The notes under the pieces were generated by a model, which ran no database searches, was not told where the DNA came from, and saw only the letters and a list, made by a program, of their open reading frames with translations. Both the position numbers and the translations under genes were made by a program. A stretch of DNA of 64,000 bases from an uncultured Ignavibacteria bacterium. Its GTDB lineage: Bacteria > Bacteroidota > Ignavibacteria > SZUA-365. This document shows, one piece after another, positions 1 through 8,267 of the stretch; positions within the stretch are counted from its first letter, which is position 1, and the number at the start of each line of letters is the position of its first letter. The stretch is taken from assembly GCA_913061095.1 (NCBI GenBank), contig CAJXVM010000010.1:62001-126000 (forward strand). Direction: 5' to 3'.

Positions 1-2
1 TC

Positions 3-815
3 GTGCCCATTTCGCTTGCCTGGCAGGAATTGCAGCCGCGTAATGAACATTTTTACCGCGTCGACGTTCTCCCGGCGAAGGTGCGCGAGGAGCAGAAGCG
101 CTTCAAACTCGCATGGCATGGCTATCTGCTCCTGCTGCTCCTTTTTGTGATCGTGACCGTGCTGACTGTCATGGGGCTGCAGCGTCAAGCCGAGATCGGC
201 ACGCTTTCATCAGCACTGGCATTCGATCGCAAGCAGATCGAGGAGCAGCGAATCATTGTCGATCAGATCAATGAGCTTGAAACGCGCTCCACCGCGATCC
301 GAAATGCCACAACGACTCTTGATACGCTGTTGCTGAATTCGGAACTGTGGACGGAGACGCTCGATACGCTCGCGGTCAGTGCGGGCGCTCTTCGAGATAC
401 CTGGGTCAGCGAGATGAAAATGGATCAGGATGGTGCGATCACTGTTACCGGATATTCAATGAAACGATCCAGCATCCCGACCTTTTCCGATGCGATCGGT
501 ACTACGATGCTTCGGGAAATCACTGTGCAGGAAATCGGGGAGGCAAAAGTGTTTCGGTATGATGTCCGCCTGCAGCCCGACAGCCTTTATCCGTACAGCA
601 ACTCACGTGCGGCACGCTGGCATGATTCCGTCTCAACGGCCCTCGGCAGTATGGCGGAAGAAACGGCTCCGCAAAGCGGTGTTCGACAGTCCGCTCAAAC
701 CGCCTCTCCGCAGTCGGAGGGAACGCCGCCCGTGAATTCACCCGCCGAGGAAATCCCGCCCACGGAAGTCCCGCCGGACCGCGAAGCGCCGCCGCCGGAA
801 CCAGAGATCAGGTAG
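3..815 (+). CDS. PilN-like type IV pilus assembly protein (5' edge, possibly truncated)
   Basis: Inner-membrane alignment-complex protein of a type IV pilus or type II secretion-like machine. Visible: an 'RVDVLP..VREEQKRFK' stretch like the PilN 'INLLPxxxR' motif (residues ~20-35), one membrane segment at ~40-60, a coiled-coil stretch at ~65-105, a compact alpha/beta domain at ~110-190, and a Pro/Glu-rich tail of ~70 residues that PilN usually lacks. A GTG at base 3 can serve as start, but the gene touches the window edge, so it may be longer, even a PilM-PilN fusion; the ~18 residues before the PilN motif make this plausible. A PilO/PilP gene and a secretin follow in the same direction with spacings of about 10 bases, so this is one operon. 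Confidence 0.75.
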   Translation: MPISLAWQELQPRNEHFYRVDVLPAKVREEQKRFKLAWHGYLLLLLLFVIVTVLTVMGLQRQAEIGTLSSALAFDRKQIEEQRIIVDQINELETRSTAIRNATTTLDTLLLNSELWTETLDTLAVSAGALRDTWVSEMKMDQDGAITVTGYSMKRSSIPTFSDAIGTTMLREITVQEIGEAKVFRYDVRLQPDSLYPYSNSRAARWHDSVSTALGSMAEETAPQSGVRQSAQTASPQSEGTPPVNSPAEEIPPTEVPPDREAPPPEPEIR

Positions 816-827
816 AGGAGAGATATT

Positions 828-1736
828 ATGCCCTATGCCATACGAAACAGCATTCTGCTTGTTGTCCTTCTTGTCCTCGTCGGTGGGGGTGGTGCGGCGT
901 ACATTTTTTTCTATCAGGATCCCCGTATCGAAGAACTCGAAGCCGAGCGCAGAAAAATCCAGGAACAGCTTGGCGATGCGGACGACATGTTTGACCGGCT
1001 CGTTTCTGTACAGGAGCGTGTCGAAGTACTGAACGCATCGTGGAGACAGCGACCGAAGACGATGCCGAACGAGGAGATTGCCAGCACCACCAATGCGTAT
1101 CTGAATGATATCCTTGTATTGAGCTCTGCACTGGATCTCAACGTCTTCACTCAGGAGCAGGTTCCGCAGAATGGCTGCGGGTACGTCCGCTATCATCTCG
1201 CCGGGCAGGGTGCATTCGAGAGCTTTGCGCGCCTCGTGCAGTACCTGGAACACGGTCCGCGTCTCATGAAGCTGACGAATTTCGATGTGCGCGAGGTTCA
1301 TATGGTGGATGATGAACTGGGACGAATTCAGCATACCGTTCAGTTCGATATCGATCTCCTCGCATACTATTCTGAGCAGGTGCCCTTCGCGGATACACTG
1401 ACAACGCTCTCGCTCGCATCGACGCGGTTCGCACCGATATCATATGATCCATTCACATCACTGATCACGCCGGAGATCCCGCCCAACACCTTCGATCTGC
1501 CCAATGTTGAGAAATCGACACTGCTTGCGATCATGAAAGGGCGCGCATTCATCAGCGATCAGAACAGCCAGCTTATCATGCTTTCGGAAGGTGATGAGGT
1601 CTATCTCGGCTATGTTTCCAAAATCATGCCGGAACGTCGCCAGGTGCTGTTCCTTCTCAACAAGGGCGGCATCATCGAGCGTTACATGCTGACACTTCGG
1701 CTTGAAAACCTGTTCCTCGGAAAGCAAAGGAATTGA
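828..1736 (+). CDS. PilO-PilP fusion, type IV pilus assembly protein
   Basis: Residues 1-~185 look like PilO: a short cytoplasmic start, one membrane helix (~8-28), a coiled coil (~33-75), then an alpha/beta periplasmic domain. Residues ~205-302 resemble PilP/GspC-type beta domains: a proline-rich linker, then 'KGRAFISDQ..QLIMLSEGDEVYLGYVSKI', the small beta-sandwich that docks on the secretin. PilO and PilP are normally separate proteins, PilP being a lipoprotein; here one chain links the inner-membrane platform to the secretin. A strong Shine-Dalgarno (GAGGAGA) precedes the ATG. It lies between pilN and the secretin gene, where pilO and pilP belong. The PilP assignment rests on position and fold-like pattern, not on an alignment. 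Confidence 0.7.
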   Translation: MPYAIRNSILLVVLLVLVGGGGAAYIFFYQDPRIEELEAERRKIQEQLGDADDMFDRLVSVQERVEVLNASWRQRPKTMPNEEIASTTNAYLNDILVLSSALDLNVFTQEQVPQNGCGYVRYHLAGQGAFESFARLVQYLEHGPRLMKLTNFDVREVHMVDDELGRIQHTVQFDIDLLAYYSEQVPFADTLTTLSLASTRFAPISYDPFTSLITPEIPPNTFDLPNVEKSTLLAIMKGRAFISDQNSQLIMLSEGDEVYLGYVSKIMPERRQVLFLLNKGGIIERYMLTLRLENLFLGKQRN

Positions 1737-1746
1737 GGATACTCCC

Positions 1747-3024
1747 ATGAATATCAGACTCACTCACATCATCACTCTGTTTCTGCTGCTCCTGTTCAGC
1801 TCCAACGCATTTGCGCAGGACAGGCTTCCCGTGCGCCAGTATACTGCGCCCGAGGAATTGATCTCCATGGATGCCGCGACTACGCTCACGCAGGCAGTCG
1901 ACATCTTCAATAATGCCAGCAAACGCTTTCGCGGGAAACCGATCATTTTCGAAGAAGAAAGCAAGGATCCCATCGGGATCAATGTCACACACATGCACTG
2001 GCGGGACGCCTTCGAACTGGTTCTGCGCGCCAACGGATACTGGTTCGAAGAAACTGAAGACTACCTGCGTCTTTTTGCCATGAAGCAACAGGGAGCGGGA
2101 GCGGACACATCGAAGGCACAGGCAGATGTTGCGATTCAGACACGTGAGGTGCAGATTTCCGCTGTCTTTTTCGAAGCGAACCGCACCGAGCTGGAGCGAC
2201 TTGGGCTCGACTGGCTGCTGACGCATCAGACATCAACAAACACGATCCAGCAGTTGACATCCACAACCGGGACAACATCTTTTGAAACGCAGGAAGGTGA
2301 GGATTCCGAAGGAGAGACTGAGATCGAGATTGGAAGCATCACGACACTCGCATACGGGCAGGGTGCACTCGAAGTACTTGCCGCGTTGAAGGCTCTGCAG
2401 TCTGAGAATCTCGGAGAACTGATATCCAGTCCGAACATTACTGTTCGCTCCGGCGAAAAAGGGCGGATTCAGGTCGGACAGGATTTCTCAGTGAAAATGA
2501 GAGATTTCGCCGGAAATACTACCGAGCAGTTTTTCAGTACCGGTACAATTATCGAAGTGACGCCGACGGTTCTTGAAAAAGATTCGATCGAGTTTGTCAA
2601 TCTTGTCATCACTGCAGAACGAAGTTCGGCACAGCCTGATCCCGTCAGCACCATTATCAATAAAACTCTGGCGAATACATCCGTTGTTCTTATCGATGGT
2701 GAAGAAACCGTTGTCGGCGGGCTGGTCACCAATGAACTTCGTCACGTTCGTCGCGGCATCCCGTTCCTGAAAGATCTCCCCTGGTGGGTGTTCGGACTGA
2801 AGTATATTTTTGGGTACGAAGAAAAACAGGTCGATAAAAAGGAACTTATCATTCTCTTGAAGGCCAACATCGTTCCCTCGGTCGAAGAACGCGTCGCGCA
2901 GAAAATGGAGGAGATCGCGCGAGGTCAGAATGCACTGCAGAAGGAGTCGACCAGACTGGAAACACTCCGTCTCGACCTCGTTCGTCAGATTGAGGAAGCG
3001 AAAAACCGCAGCGGCCTCGAATAA
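1747..3024 (+). CDS. Secretin, PilQ/GspD family outer-membrane channel
   Basis: Forms the outer-membrane ring through which pili (or a type II-like substrate) pass. The 425-residue protein has a Sec signal peptide ending AFA, with Gln as first mature residue; an N0-like domain at ~30-105 ('MHWRDAFELVLRANGYWFEE'); and the secretin beta-barrel domain from ~120 to 375 with the family signature 'EETVVGGLVTNE...GIPFLKDLPW'. A charged coiled-coil tail ends the protein. It is short for PilQ: only one N-domain and no AMIN domain, so the PilP-like docking part of the upstream fusion may compensate. The ATG at 1747 is chosen over an in-frame start at 1702 inside the previous gene, because it has a GAGGA site and directly precedes the signal peptide. 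Confidence 0.88.
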   Translation: MNIRLTHIITLFLLLLFSSNAFAQDRLPVRQYTAPEELISMDAATTLTQAVDIFNNASKRFRGKPIIFEEESKDPIGINVTHMHWRDAFELVLRANGYWFEETEDYLRLFAMKQQGAGADTSKAQADVAIQTREVQISAVFFEANRTELERLGLDWLLTHQTSTNTIQQLTSTTGTTSFETQEGEDSEGETEIEIGSITTLAYGQGALEVLAALKALQSENLGELISSPNITVRSGEKGRIQVGQDFSVKMRDFAGNTTEQFFSTGTIIEVTPTVLEKDSIEFVNLVITAERSSAQPDPVSTIINKTLANTSVVLIDGEETVVGGLVTNELRHVRRGIPFLKDLPWWVFGLKYIFGYEEKQVDKKELIILLKANIVPSVEERVAQKMEEIARGQNALQKESTRLETLRLDLVRQIEEAKNRSGLE

Positions 3025-3093
3025 GTGCGGTGTGTGTTCCGGTCCGGGAGGACTGATATTGCTTTGAATAGACGCAACGCGAAGGTCACATAG

Positions 3094-5793
3094 ATGAAAC
3101 TGTTTTCCAATCTCTCCATTCGCGCCAAGCTGACAGCGGTGATTTCACTGCTGTTCTGGACGGTTTCAATTTTCATTTTCATATTCTTTCCTGCGCGTCA
3201 GCGCGATCAGGCCTATGATGCGCTGACAGAACGCGCGAACATGACCGCGAGACACGCGGCGAGCTTCCTCGAGCTGGAAGGGGTGTCCGTCGCAGACGAT
3301 GCCATGCGACAGCGGGCGCTGTCCGCGGCACGGGCCAGCGCCGATACGCTGCTGCTGTATGCTGTCATCGTCGATAACAAGGGGAATACCGTCGAGTCGA
3401 TAAATCTTCCGACCGCAGAACAGGCGGACTACAGGGAGGTCGAGGATCCGTACGGCTCGGATATTGGTGTCTGCAAAGCAAAGGAGACCATCAAAGCCGA
3501 CGGGAAGATTCTGGGGACCATCTTTCTCGGGCTGTCGACCAGCCAGGTGCACGCGCGCATGGAAGACATGCAGACGACGATCGCTTTGATCAGTCTCATC
3601 ATTTTTCTGATCGGTGTTGCTACAGTGATCGGTGTCTCGACAGTGATCACGAATCCACTGCGGAACATGGTACAGACCGTCGAGCAGATTGCGGGCGGCG
3701 ATTTCGTGAAACGCGCACGGGTTTCAACGCAGGACGAAGTGGGGCATCTGGCCTTCTCATTCAATCAGATGGTAGGCAATCTCAAGAAAGCGTATGACGA
3801 ACTGGAAAATGCCAACCTGACACTTGAGCAGCGCGTGGGTGAACGCACCAAGGAACTGAATGAGGAAATTGTTGAGCGCAAGCGGGTCGAGGAAGCGCTG
3901 CGCGAAAGTGAATCCCGTCAGCGGGCCGTCCTCAGTGCGTTGCCCGATCTCATGCTGCTGCGCGACGGTAGCGGCATTTATTCTCCCGATCCCGTCCTGC
4001 TGATTCCTCCCGGTGAAGTAAAATCGGATATGACACGCGAACAGTACGCCTGGAGCCTGATGGCGCGTTTCGAACCGTACTTTGAGGCAGCGCTTACGAC
4101 GGGGGAAGTGCAGGTGCAGGAGTATTCGATTCCGTTCGATGAAATGCCGCGCTATTTCGAGGCGCGCATCGCTCCCTGCGGTATTGATCAGACGGTTACC
4201 ATCGTGCGGGAAATCACCGACAGGAAAGAAGCGGAATCGCAGCTCACGCTTCAGAGTGCCGCGCTCGAGGCCGCAGCGAATTCCATCGCCATTCTTGATC
4301 TGGATGGCAGCATCATCTGGGTCAACCCCGCCTATACGGATCTGACCGGCTATTCATTCACCGAGGTATTTGGCAAGAATGTGCGCGATATCGATATCGC
4401 CGTCGAGCAGCAGGATATCCTCGATTCCATGTGGAATACCATTGAATCCGGGAATGTGTGGCAGGGCGAACTGCTGATGCGGAAGAAAGACGGCAGCTCA
4501 TATTACGAAGAGCAGACGGTCACGCCGGTTCGGGACAGTGCCGGCGAGGTGACGCATTTCATCGCAATCAAGAGCGATATTTCAGAGCGCAAGAAAATTG
4601 AACAGTCTCTGATCGCTGCGAAGGAAAGTGTTGAGGCTGCTGACAAGCTCAAGGATGCCTTTATCGCGAATATTTCGCATGGTATCCGCACACCGCTGTA
4701 TATCATGATCGGCTATCTGAATCATATTTCCTCTGAACTGAAATCATCGTTGACGCCGGAGCAGGACAAATATTTCGGATTTGTCTTCGAGTCGGCCGAC
4801 CGCCTCACGAAATCTATCGATCTCATCCTCGATATCTCTCGTCTGCAGACAGGAAATATCGAATTCCAGGATATCGAGATATCGCTCCGGCGCATCATCG
4901 AGGACCAGATTCTCGAAGTCAAGTCGATTGCGGCGAAGAAGAATCTTGCCCTCACCTTCGACAATCAGCTGGGAGATGTCCGCGTACGCGCCGATGAAGG
5001 CTTTCTGGCGAAATCCATCCACAGCCTTCTGGAAAACGCGGTGAAATTCACTCGAAAGGGATACGTGGAAGTGCGTCTGTACCCACGGGATACGGGTGAG
5101 ATCTCAATTGATGTCGAGGATACCGGCGTTGGAATATCCGAGGACTATCAGAGCAAGATGTTCCAGATTTCCACACCGGCAAACGACGCCGCGGGGCATG
5201 CCTTCGAAGGCGTCGGACTCGGACTCGCGCTCGTGCGCCGTTACCTCGAGCAGCTTGGTGGGCGCATCACCATCAAAAGCGCGCGCGGCGTCGGATCCAT
5301 ATTCACGATTACGCTCCCGGAGGAGCTGATCGTCTCGCATGAAGATATTCCGAAGCTCTCGAAATTTGTCAAGCGTGAAAAAATCACTGACGATGTTCAG
5401 AAAGAACATGGCGGGAGAGCGCTTCCGAATCTGCTCGTGATCGAGGATGATGCCGACACCAGGCAGTTCATGAAAATCACTCTGAAGAAGCACTATAACG
5501 TCTTTACGGCTGAAAATGTCGCAGAGGCGCATGAAATCGTGAACAACAAGAAGGTGCAGATCGTCATCGCCGACGTTTCGCTTGGCGGCGAAGAATCCGG
5601 GCTCGATTTCGTCTCGGAAATTCGCAAGATTCCCCGTTACAGCAAGATCCCCGTCATCGCGGTGACGGCGCATGCATTCGCATCGGACAGAGACCGCTGC
5701 ATCGCCGCCGGCTGCAACCGATACTTCTCAAAGCCTGTCGACCACGCACAGCTGCTCCGCACGATGGAAGAATTGCTGGCCGGTGTCATCTGA
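3094..5793 (+). CDS. Hybrid sensor histidine kinase/response regulator (HAMP-PAS-PAS-HisKA-HATPase-REC)
   Basis: Membrane sensor kinase of 899 residues. In order: membrane helix (~10-33), periplasmic sensor (~34-158), second helix (~160-182), HAMP (~183-235), coiled coil (~235-275), two PAS domains (~280-380 and ~385-510), HisKA (~520-590), ATPase (~635-750, with N, 'DTGVGIS' and 'GVGLGLALV' boxes) and a receiver (~775-899) with phospho-acceptor D827 ('VIADVSL') and conserved T/K. The phospho-acceptor His is H529 in 'ISHGIRTPL'; the usual acidic residue after it is glycine. It starts 69 bases after the secretin and may be co-transcribed with the pilus genes, which would suggest control of surface behaviour, but the output partner is not in view. 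Confidence 0.93.
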   Translation: MKLFSNLSIRAKLTAVISLLFWTVSIFIFIFFPARQRDQAYDALTERANMTARHAASFLELEGVSVADDAMRQRALSAARASADTLLLYAVIVDNKGNTVESINLPTAEQADYREVEDPYGSDIGVCKAKETIKADGKILGTIFLGLSTSQVHARMEDMQTTIALISLIIFLIGVATVIGVSTVITNPLRNMVQTVEQIAGGDFVKRARVSTQDEVGHLAFSFNQMVGNLKKAYDELENANLTLEQRVGERTKELNEEIVERKRVEEALRESESRQRAVLSALPDLMLLRDGSGIYSPDPVLLIPPGEVKSDMTREQYAWSLMARFEPYFEAALTTGEVQVQEYSIPFDEMPRYFEARIAPCGIDQTVTIVREITDRKEAESQLTLQSAALEAAANSIAILDLDGSIIWVNPAYTDLTGYSFTEVFGKNVRDIDIAVEQQDILDSMWNTIESGNVWQGELLMRKKDGSSYYEEQTVTPVRDSAGEVTHFIAIKSDISERKKIEQSLIAAKESVEAADKLKDAFIANISHGIRTPLYIMIGYLNHISSELKSSLTPEQDKYFGFVFESADRLTKSIDLILDISRLQTGNIEFQDIEISLRRIIEDQILEVKSIAAKKNLALTFDNQLGDVRVRADEGFLAKSIHSLLENAVKFTRKGYVEVRLYPRDTGEISIDVEDTGVGISEDYQSKMFQISTPANDAAGHAFEGVGLGLALVRRYLEQLGGRITIKSARGVGSIFTITLPEELIVSHEDIPKLSKFVKREKITDDVQKEHGGRALPNLLVIEDDADTRQFMKITLKKHYNVFTAENVAEAHEIVNNKKVQIVIADVSLGGEESGLDFVSEIRKIPRYSKIPVIAVTAHAFASDRDRCIAAGCNRYFSKPVDHAQLLRTMEELLAGVI

Positions 5794-6007
5794 TGCCTTT
5801 TCCAATTTCCTCCTGTGGCGCCTGATCAACCACGCTGAAAATCCCTCCTCCACAATTGTGTTGCCTTCACGGGCATTGCGTATCTTGCATCTGTCCCGCA
5901 GGTCCGATGTCTGGAAGCCGCGCGGGCCGTGGTTCTGATGCATACTGTGCATGACATACATCGTTTGAGCAAGCGAAAACCAACTATCATCAGAATGAGG
6001 GAACACA

Positions 6008-7540
6008 ATGGAATTCCTGAAACAGCTCGGCATCAAGGATGTGAACTGCGGTGCATCCAGCGGCAGCGACTGGTTCGAATCGCAGGATGGCGGCGCGCTG
6101 ACCATCACTTCACCCGCAGACGGGAAGACGATCGCAACCGTCTATCAGGCAACCGAAAAGGACTATGAGACCGTCATCACGCGGGCGGAGGATGCCTTTC
6201 GGTACTGGAGGACCATCCCTGCTCCGAAGCGTGGAGAGATCGTCCGCCAGATCGGACTGCGTCTGCGCGAGTACAAGGATCCGCTCGGCCGCCTGGTATC
6301 GTACGAGATGGGGAAATCACTGCAGGAGGGATGGGGAGAGGTGCAGGAAATGATCGATATCTGCGACTTTGCCGTTGGTCTTTCCCGGCAGCTCTACGGA
6401 TTCACCATGCATTCGGAACGGCCCCAGCACCGCATGTATGATCAGTACCATCCGCTTGGTATCGTACTGACGATTTCCGCGTTCAATTTCCCGGTCGCCG
6501 TGTGGTCGTGGAACGCGATGATTGCAGCAGTCTGCGGCGACGTCAATCTCTGGAAACCATCCTCGAAGGTTCCGCTGACCGCCATCGCCTGTCAGAATAT
6601 CATCGCGGAAGTGCTTCGGGAGAACGATCTGCCCGAAGGTGTTTTCTCTCTTGTCGTCGGAAAGGGATCCACCATCGGCGAGCGCATGCTCAATGACAAA
6701 CGCATTCCGCTGGTATCCGTCACCGGATCAATCAGTGTCGGACGTCATGCCAATGAAGTCGTCGCGCGCCGCTTCGGGAAGACCATTCTCGAACTCGGCG
6801 GTAATAACGCGATCATTCTCACGCCGGACGCCAATCTCAGGATGGCAATCCCGGCGGTGGTGTTCGGTGCGGTGGGAACAGCGGGGCAGCGATGTACCAC
6901 CACACGCCGTCTGATCGTGCATGAATCCATATACGATCAGGTGAAGGAATCGCTTCTGCGCGCCTACGGATCGCTGCGCATCGGAGATCCGCTCGATCAG
7001 AATAATCATGTCGGTCCACTGATTGACACCGCAGCCGTCGCCATGTTCACGAAGGCGCTCGAACTCGCCGAGAAGGAAGGCGGTACACTGCTTTATGGTG
7101 GGGAGGTACTGAAGGGCGAGGAGTACGAGTCGGGCTGCTATGTGCGTCCCGCGATCGTGGAAGCGCAGAATCACTTCGAGATCGTGCAGGAGGAAACATT
7201 CGCTCCGATCCTGTACCTGATCAAGTACAGCGGCGGCGTGAACGAGGCGATTGCGCTGCATAACGGCGTCGTCCAGGGGCTTTCATCCGCCATTTTCACC
7301 GACCGGCTGCAGGAAGCCGAAGCGTTCCTTTCACATGCGGGATCCGACTGCGGCATCGCGAATGTCAATATCGGCACCTCGGGTGCGGAAATCGGCGGCG
7401 CATTCGGAGGAGAAAAGGAGACCGGTGGCGGGCGTGAATCCGGATCCGATGCGTGGAAAGCCTACATGCGCAGGCAGACGAACACCATCAATTTCGGCAG
7501 CGAACTGCCGCTCGCACAGGGCATCAAGTTCGATATCTGA
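6008..7540 (+). CDS. Aldehyde dehydrogenase, family 7 (alpha-aminoadipate semialdehyde dehydrogenase-like)
   Basis: NAD-dependent oxidation of an aldehyde to a carboxylate; family-7 enzymes (antiquitin/ALDH7A1, bacterial AmaB) act on alpha-aminoadipate semialdehyde in lysine breakdown. The 510-residue protein is full length. Seen: '[13 protein letters not shown]' substrate/cofactor loop, '[11 protein letters not shown]', 'VTGSISVG' (NAD-binding glycine loop), general base E262 in 'LELGGNNAI', and catalytic C296 in 'GQRCTTTRR'. The '[27 protein letters not shown]' type C terminus, with GGGRESG, is characteristic of family 7. GAGGGA lies just before the ATG. It stands alone; no other lysine-degradation gene is near. 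A possible promoter with TATCTTGC at 5881-5888 lies upstream but has poor spacing. Two terminators follow at 7612 and 7659. Confidence 0.92.
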   Translation: [510 protein letters not shown]

Positions 7541-7611
7541 CCATTCCGTTGATTCGGCTGTGGCAGCGACAGTACGTCCTCTGCAGACCTGATTTTCAGC
7601 CGCTCCGAGAA

Positions 7612-7657
7612 CCGTCATTCCCGGACGAGTATCCTCCGGTCGGGGATGACGGTTTTT
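7612..7657 (+). terminator. Rho-independent terminator of the aldehyde dehydrogenase gene
   Basis: CCGTCATTCCCG (7612-7623) pairs with CGGGGATGACGG (7641-7652) in a 12-bp stem with one G.U pair, followed by five T. Confidence 0.85.
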
Positions 7658-7658
7658 G

Positions 7659-7690
7659 CGCCGTGGTTGAACCAACTGCGGCGTTTTTTT
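7659..7690 (+). terminator. Second tandem Rho-independent terminator
   Basis: CGCCGTGGTTG (7659-7669) pairs with CAACTGCGGCG (7673-7683), an 11-bp stem with two wobble pairs and a 3-base loop, followed directly by seven T. It begins one base after the T run of the first terminator. Confidence 0.85.
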
Positions 7691-7757
7691 GTAGTCATAG
7701 GGAGATCGTCGCCCATGGCAGGCGAAACGACAACAAGAACAGATCAATGATCGAAAC

Positions 7758-8267
7758 ATGACTGAACGCAATATGCTGTTCCGGCAGGTCCTCGGTTCGT
7801 TTGCAACCGGTGTGGCCATTGTCACTACACGGCATGACGATGAATATTTCGGACTGACAATCAACTCCTTCACATCGGTTTCCCTTGAGCCGATGCTGAT
7901 ACAGATCAATATCGCGAAGCACACGACCTCGCATGAATATATCCTCGAATCCGGTCACTTTGTGGTCAACATCCTCGCGGAAGATCAGCAGCTGCTGTCG
8001 ACGATATTCTCAGGAGCTCCGCCCGCGGAGCGATTCAAGCATGTTGAAACGTGGGAGACGAAGTCAGGTGGTCCGGTGATCGAAGGATCACTGGCATTTA
8101 TCGATGTCAAACTGGTGAGGACATATGACGGCGGTGACCACACCATTTTTCTGGGAGAAGTGACAGATATGCGGAATCTGCGGGAGGATGCACCGCCCCT
8201 GATATACTACCGTGGAAAGTATGCGAGGCTCGAAGGCGGAGCGGATCAATCGAGCGGTTCGGCGTGA
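7758..8267 (+). CDS. Flavin reductase-like protein (FMN-binding split barrel)
   Basis: Member of the flavin reductase domain family (HpaC/ActVB-like), which binds FMN and usually reduces it with NAD(P)H for a partner monooxygenase. The 169-residue protein has the family pattern: 'FRQVLGSFATGVAIVTT' start, 'GLTINSFTSVSLEPMLIQINI' (flavin-phosphate contact), 'HFVVNILAEDQ' and 'HTIFLGEVTDM' near the end. No monooxygenase gene is adjacent, so its partner and substrate are unknown. It is isolated from the preceding gene by two terminators and its last 22 bases overlap the convergent metal transporter gene. No clear Shine-Dalgarno precedes the ATG at 7758; it is preferred because the flavin-reductase pattern starts within six residues. 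Confidence 0.85.
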   Translation: MTERNMLFRQVLGSFATGVAIVTTRHDDEYFGLTINSFTSVSLEPMLIQINIAKHTTSHEYILESGHFVVNILAEDQQLLSTIFSGAPPAERFKHVETWETKSGGPVIEGSLAFIDVKLVRTYDGGDHTIFLGEVTDMRNLREDAPPLIYYRGKYARLEGGADQSSGSA

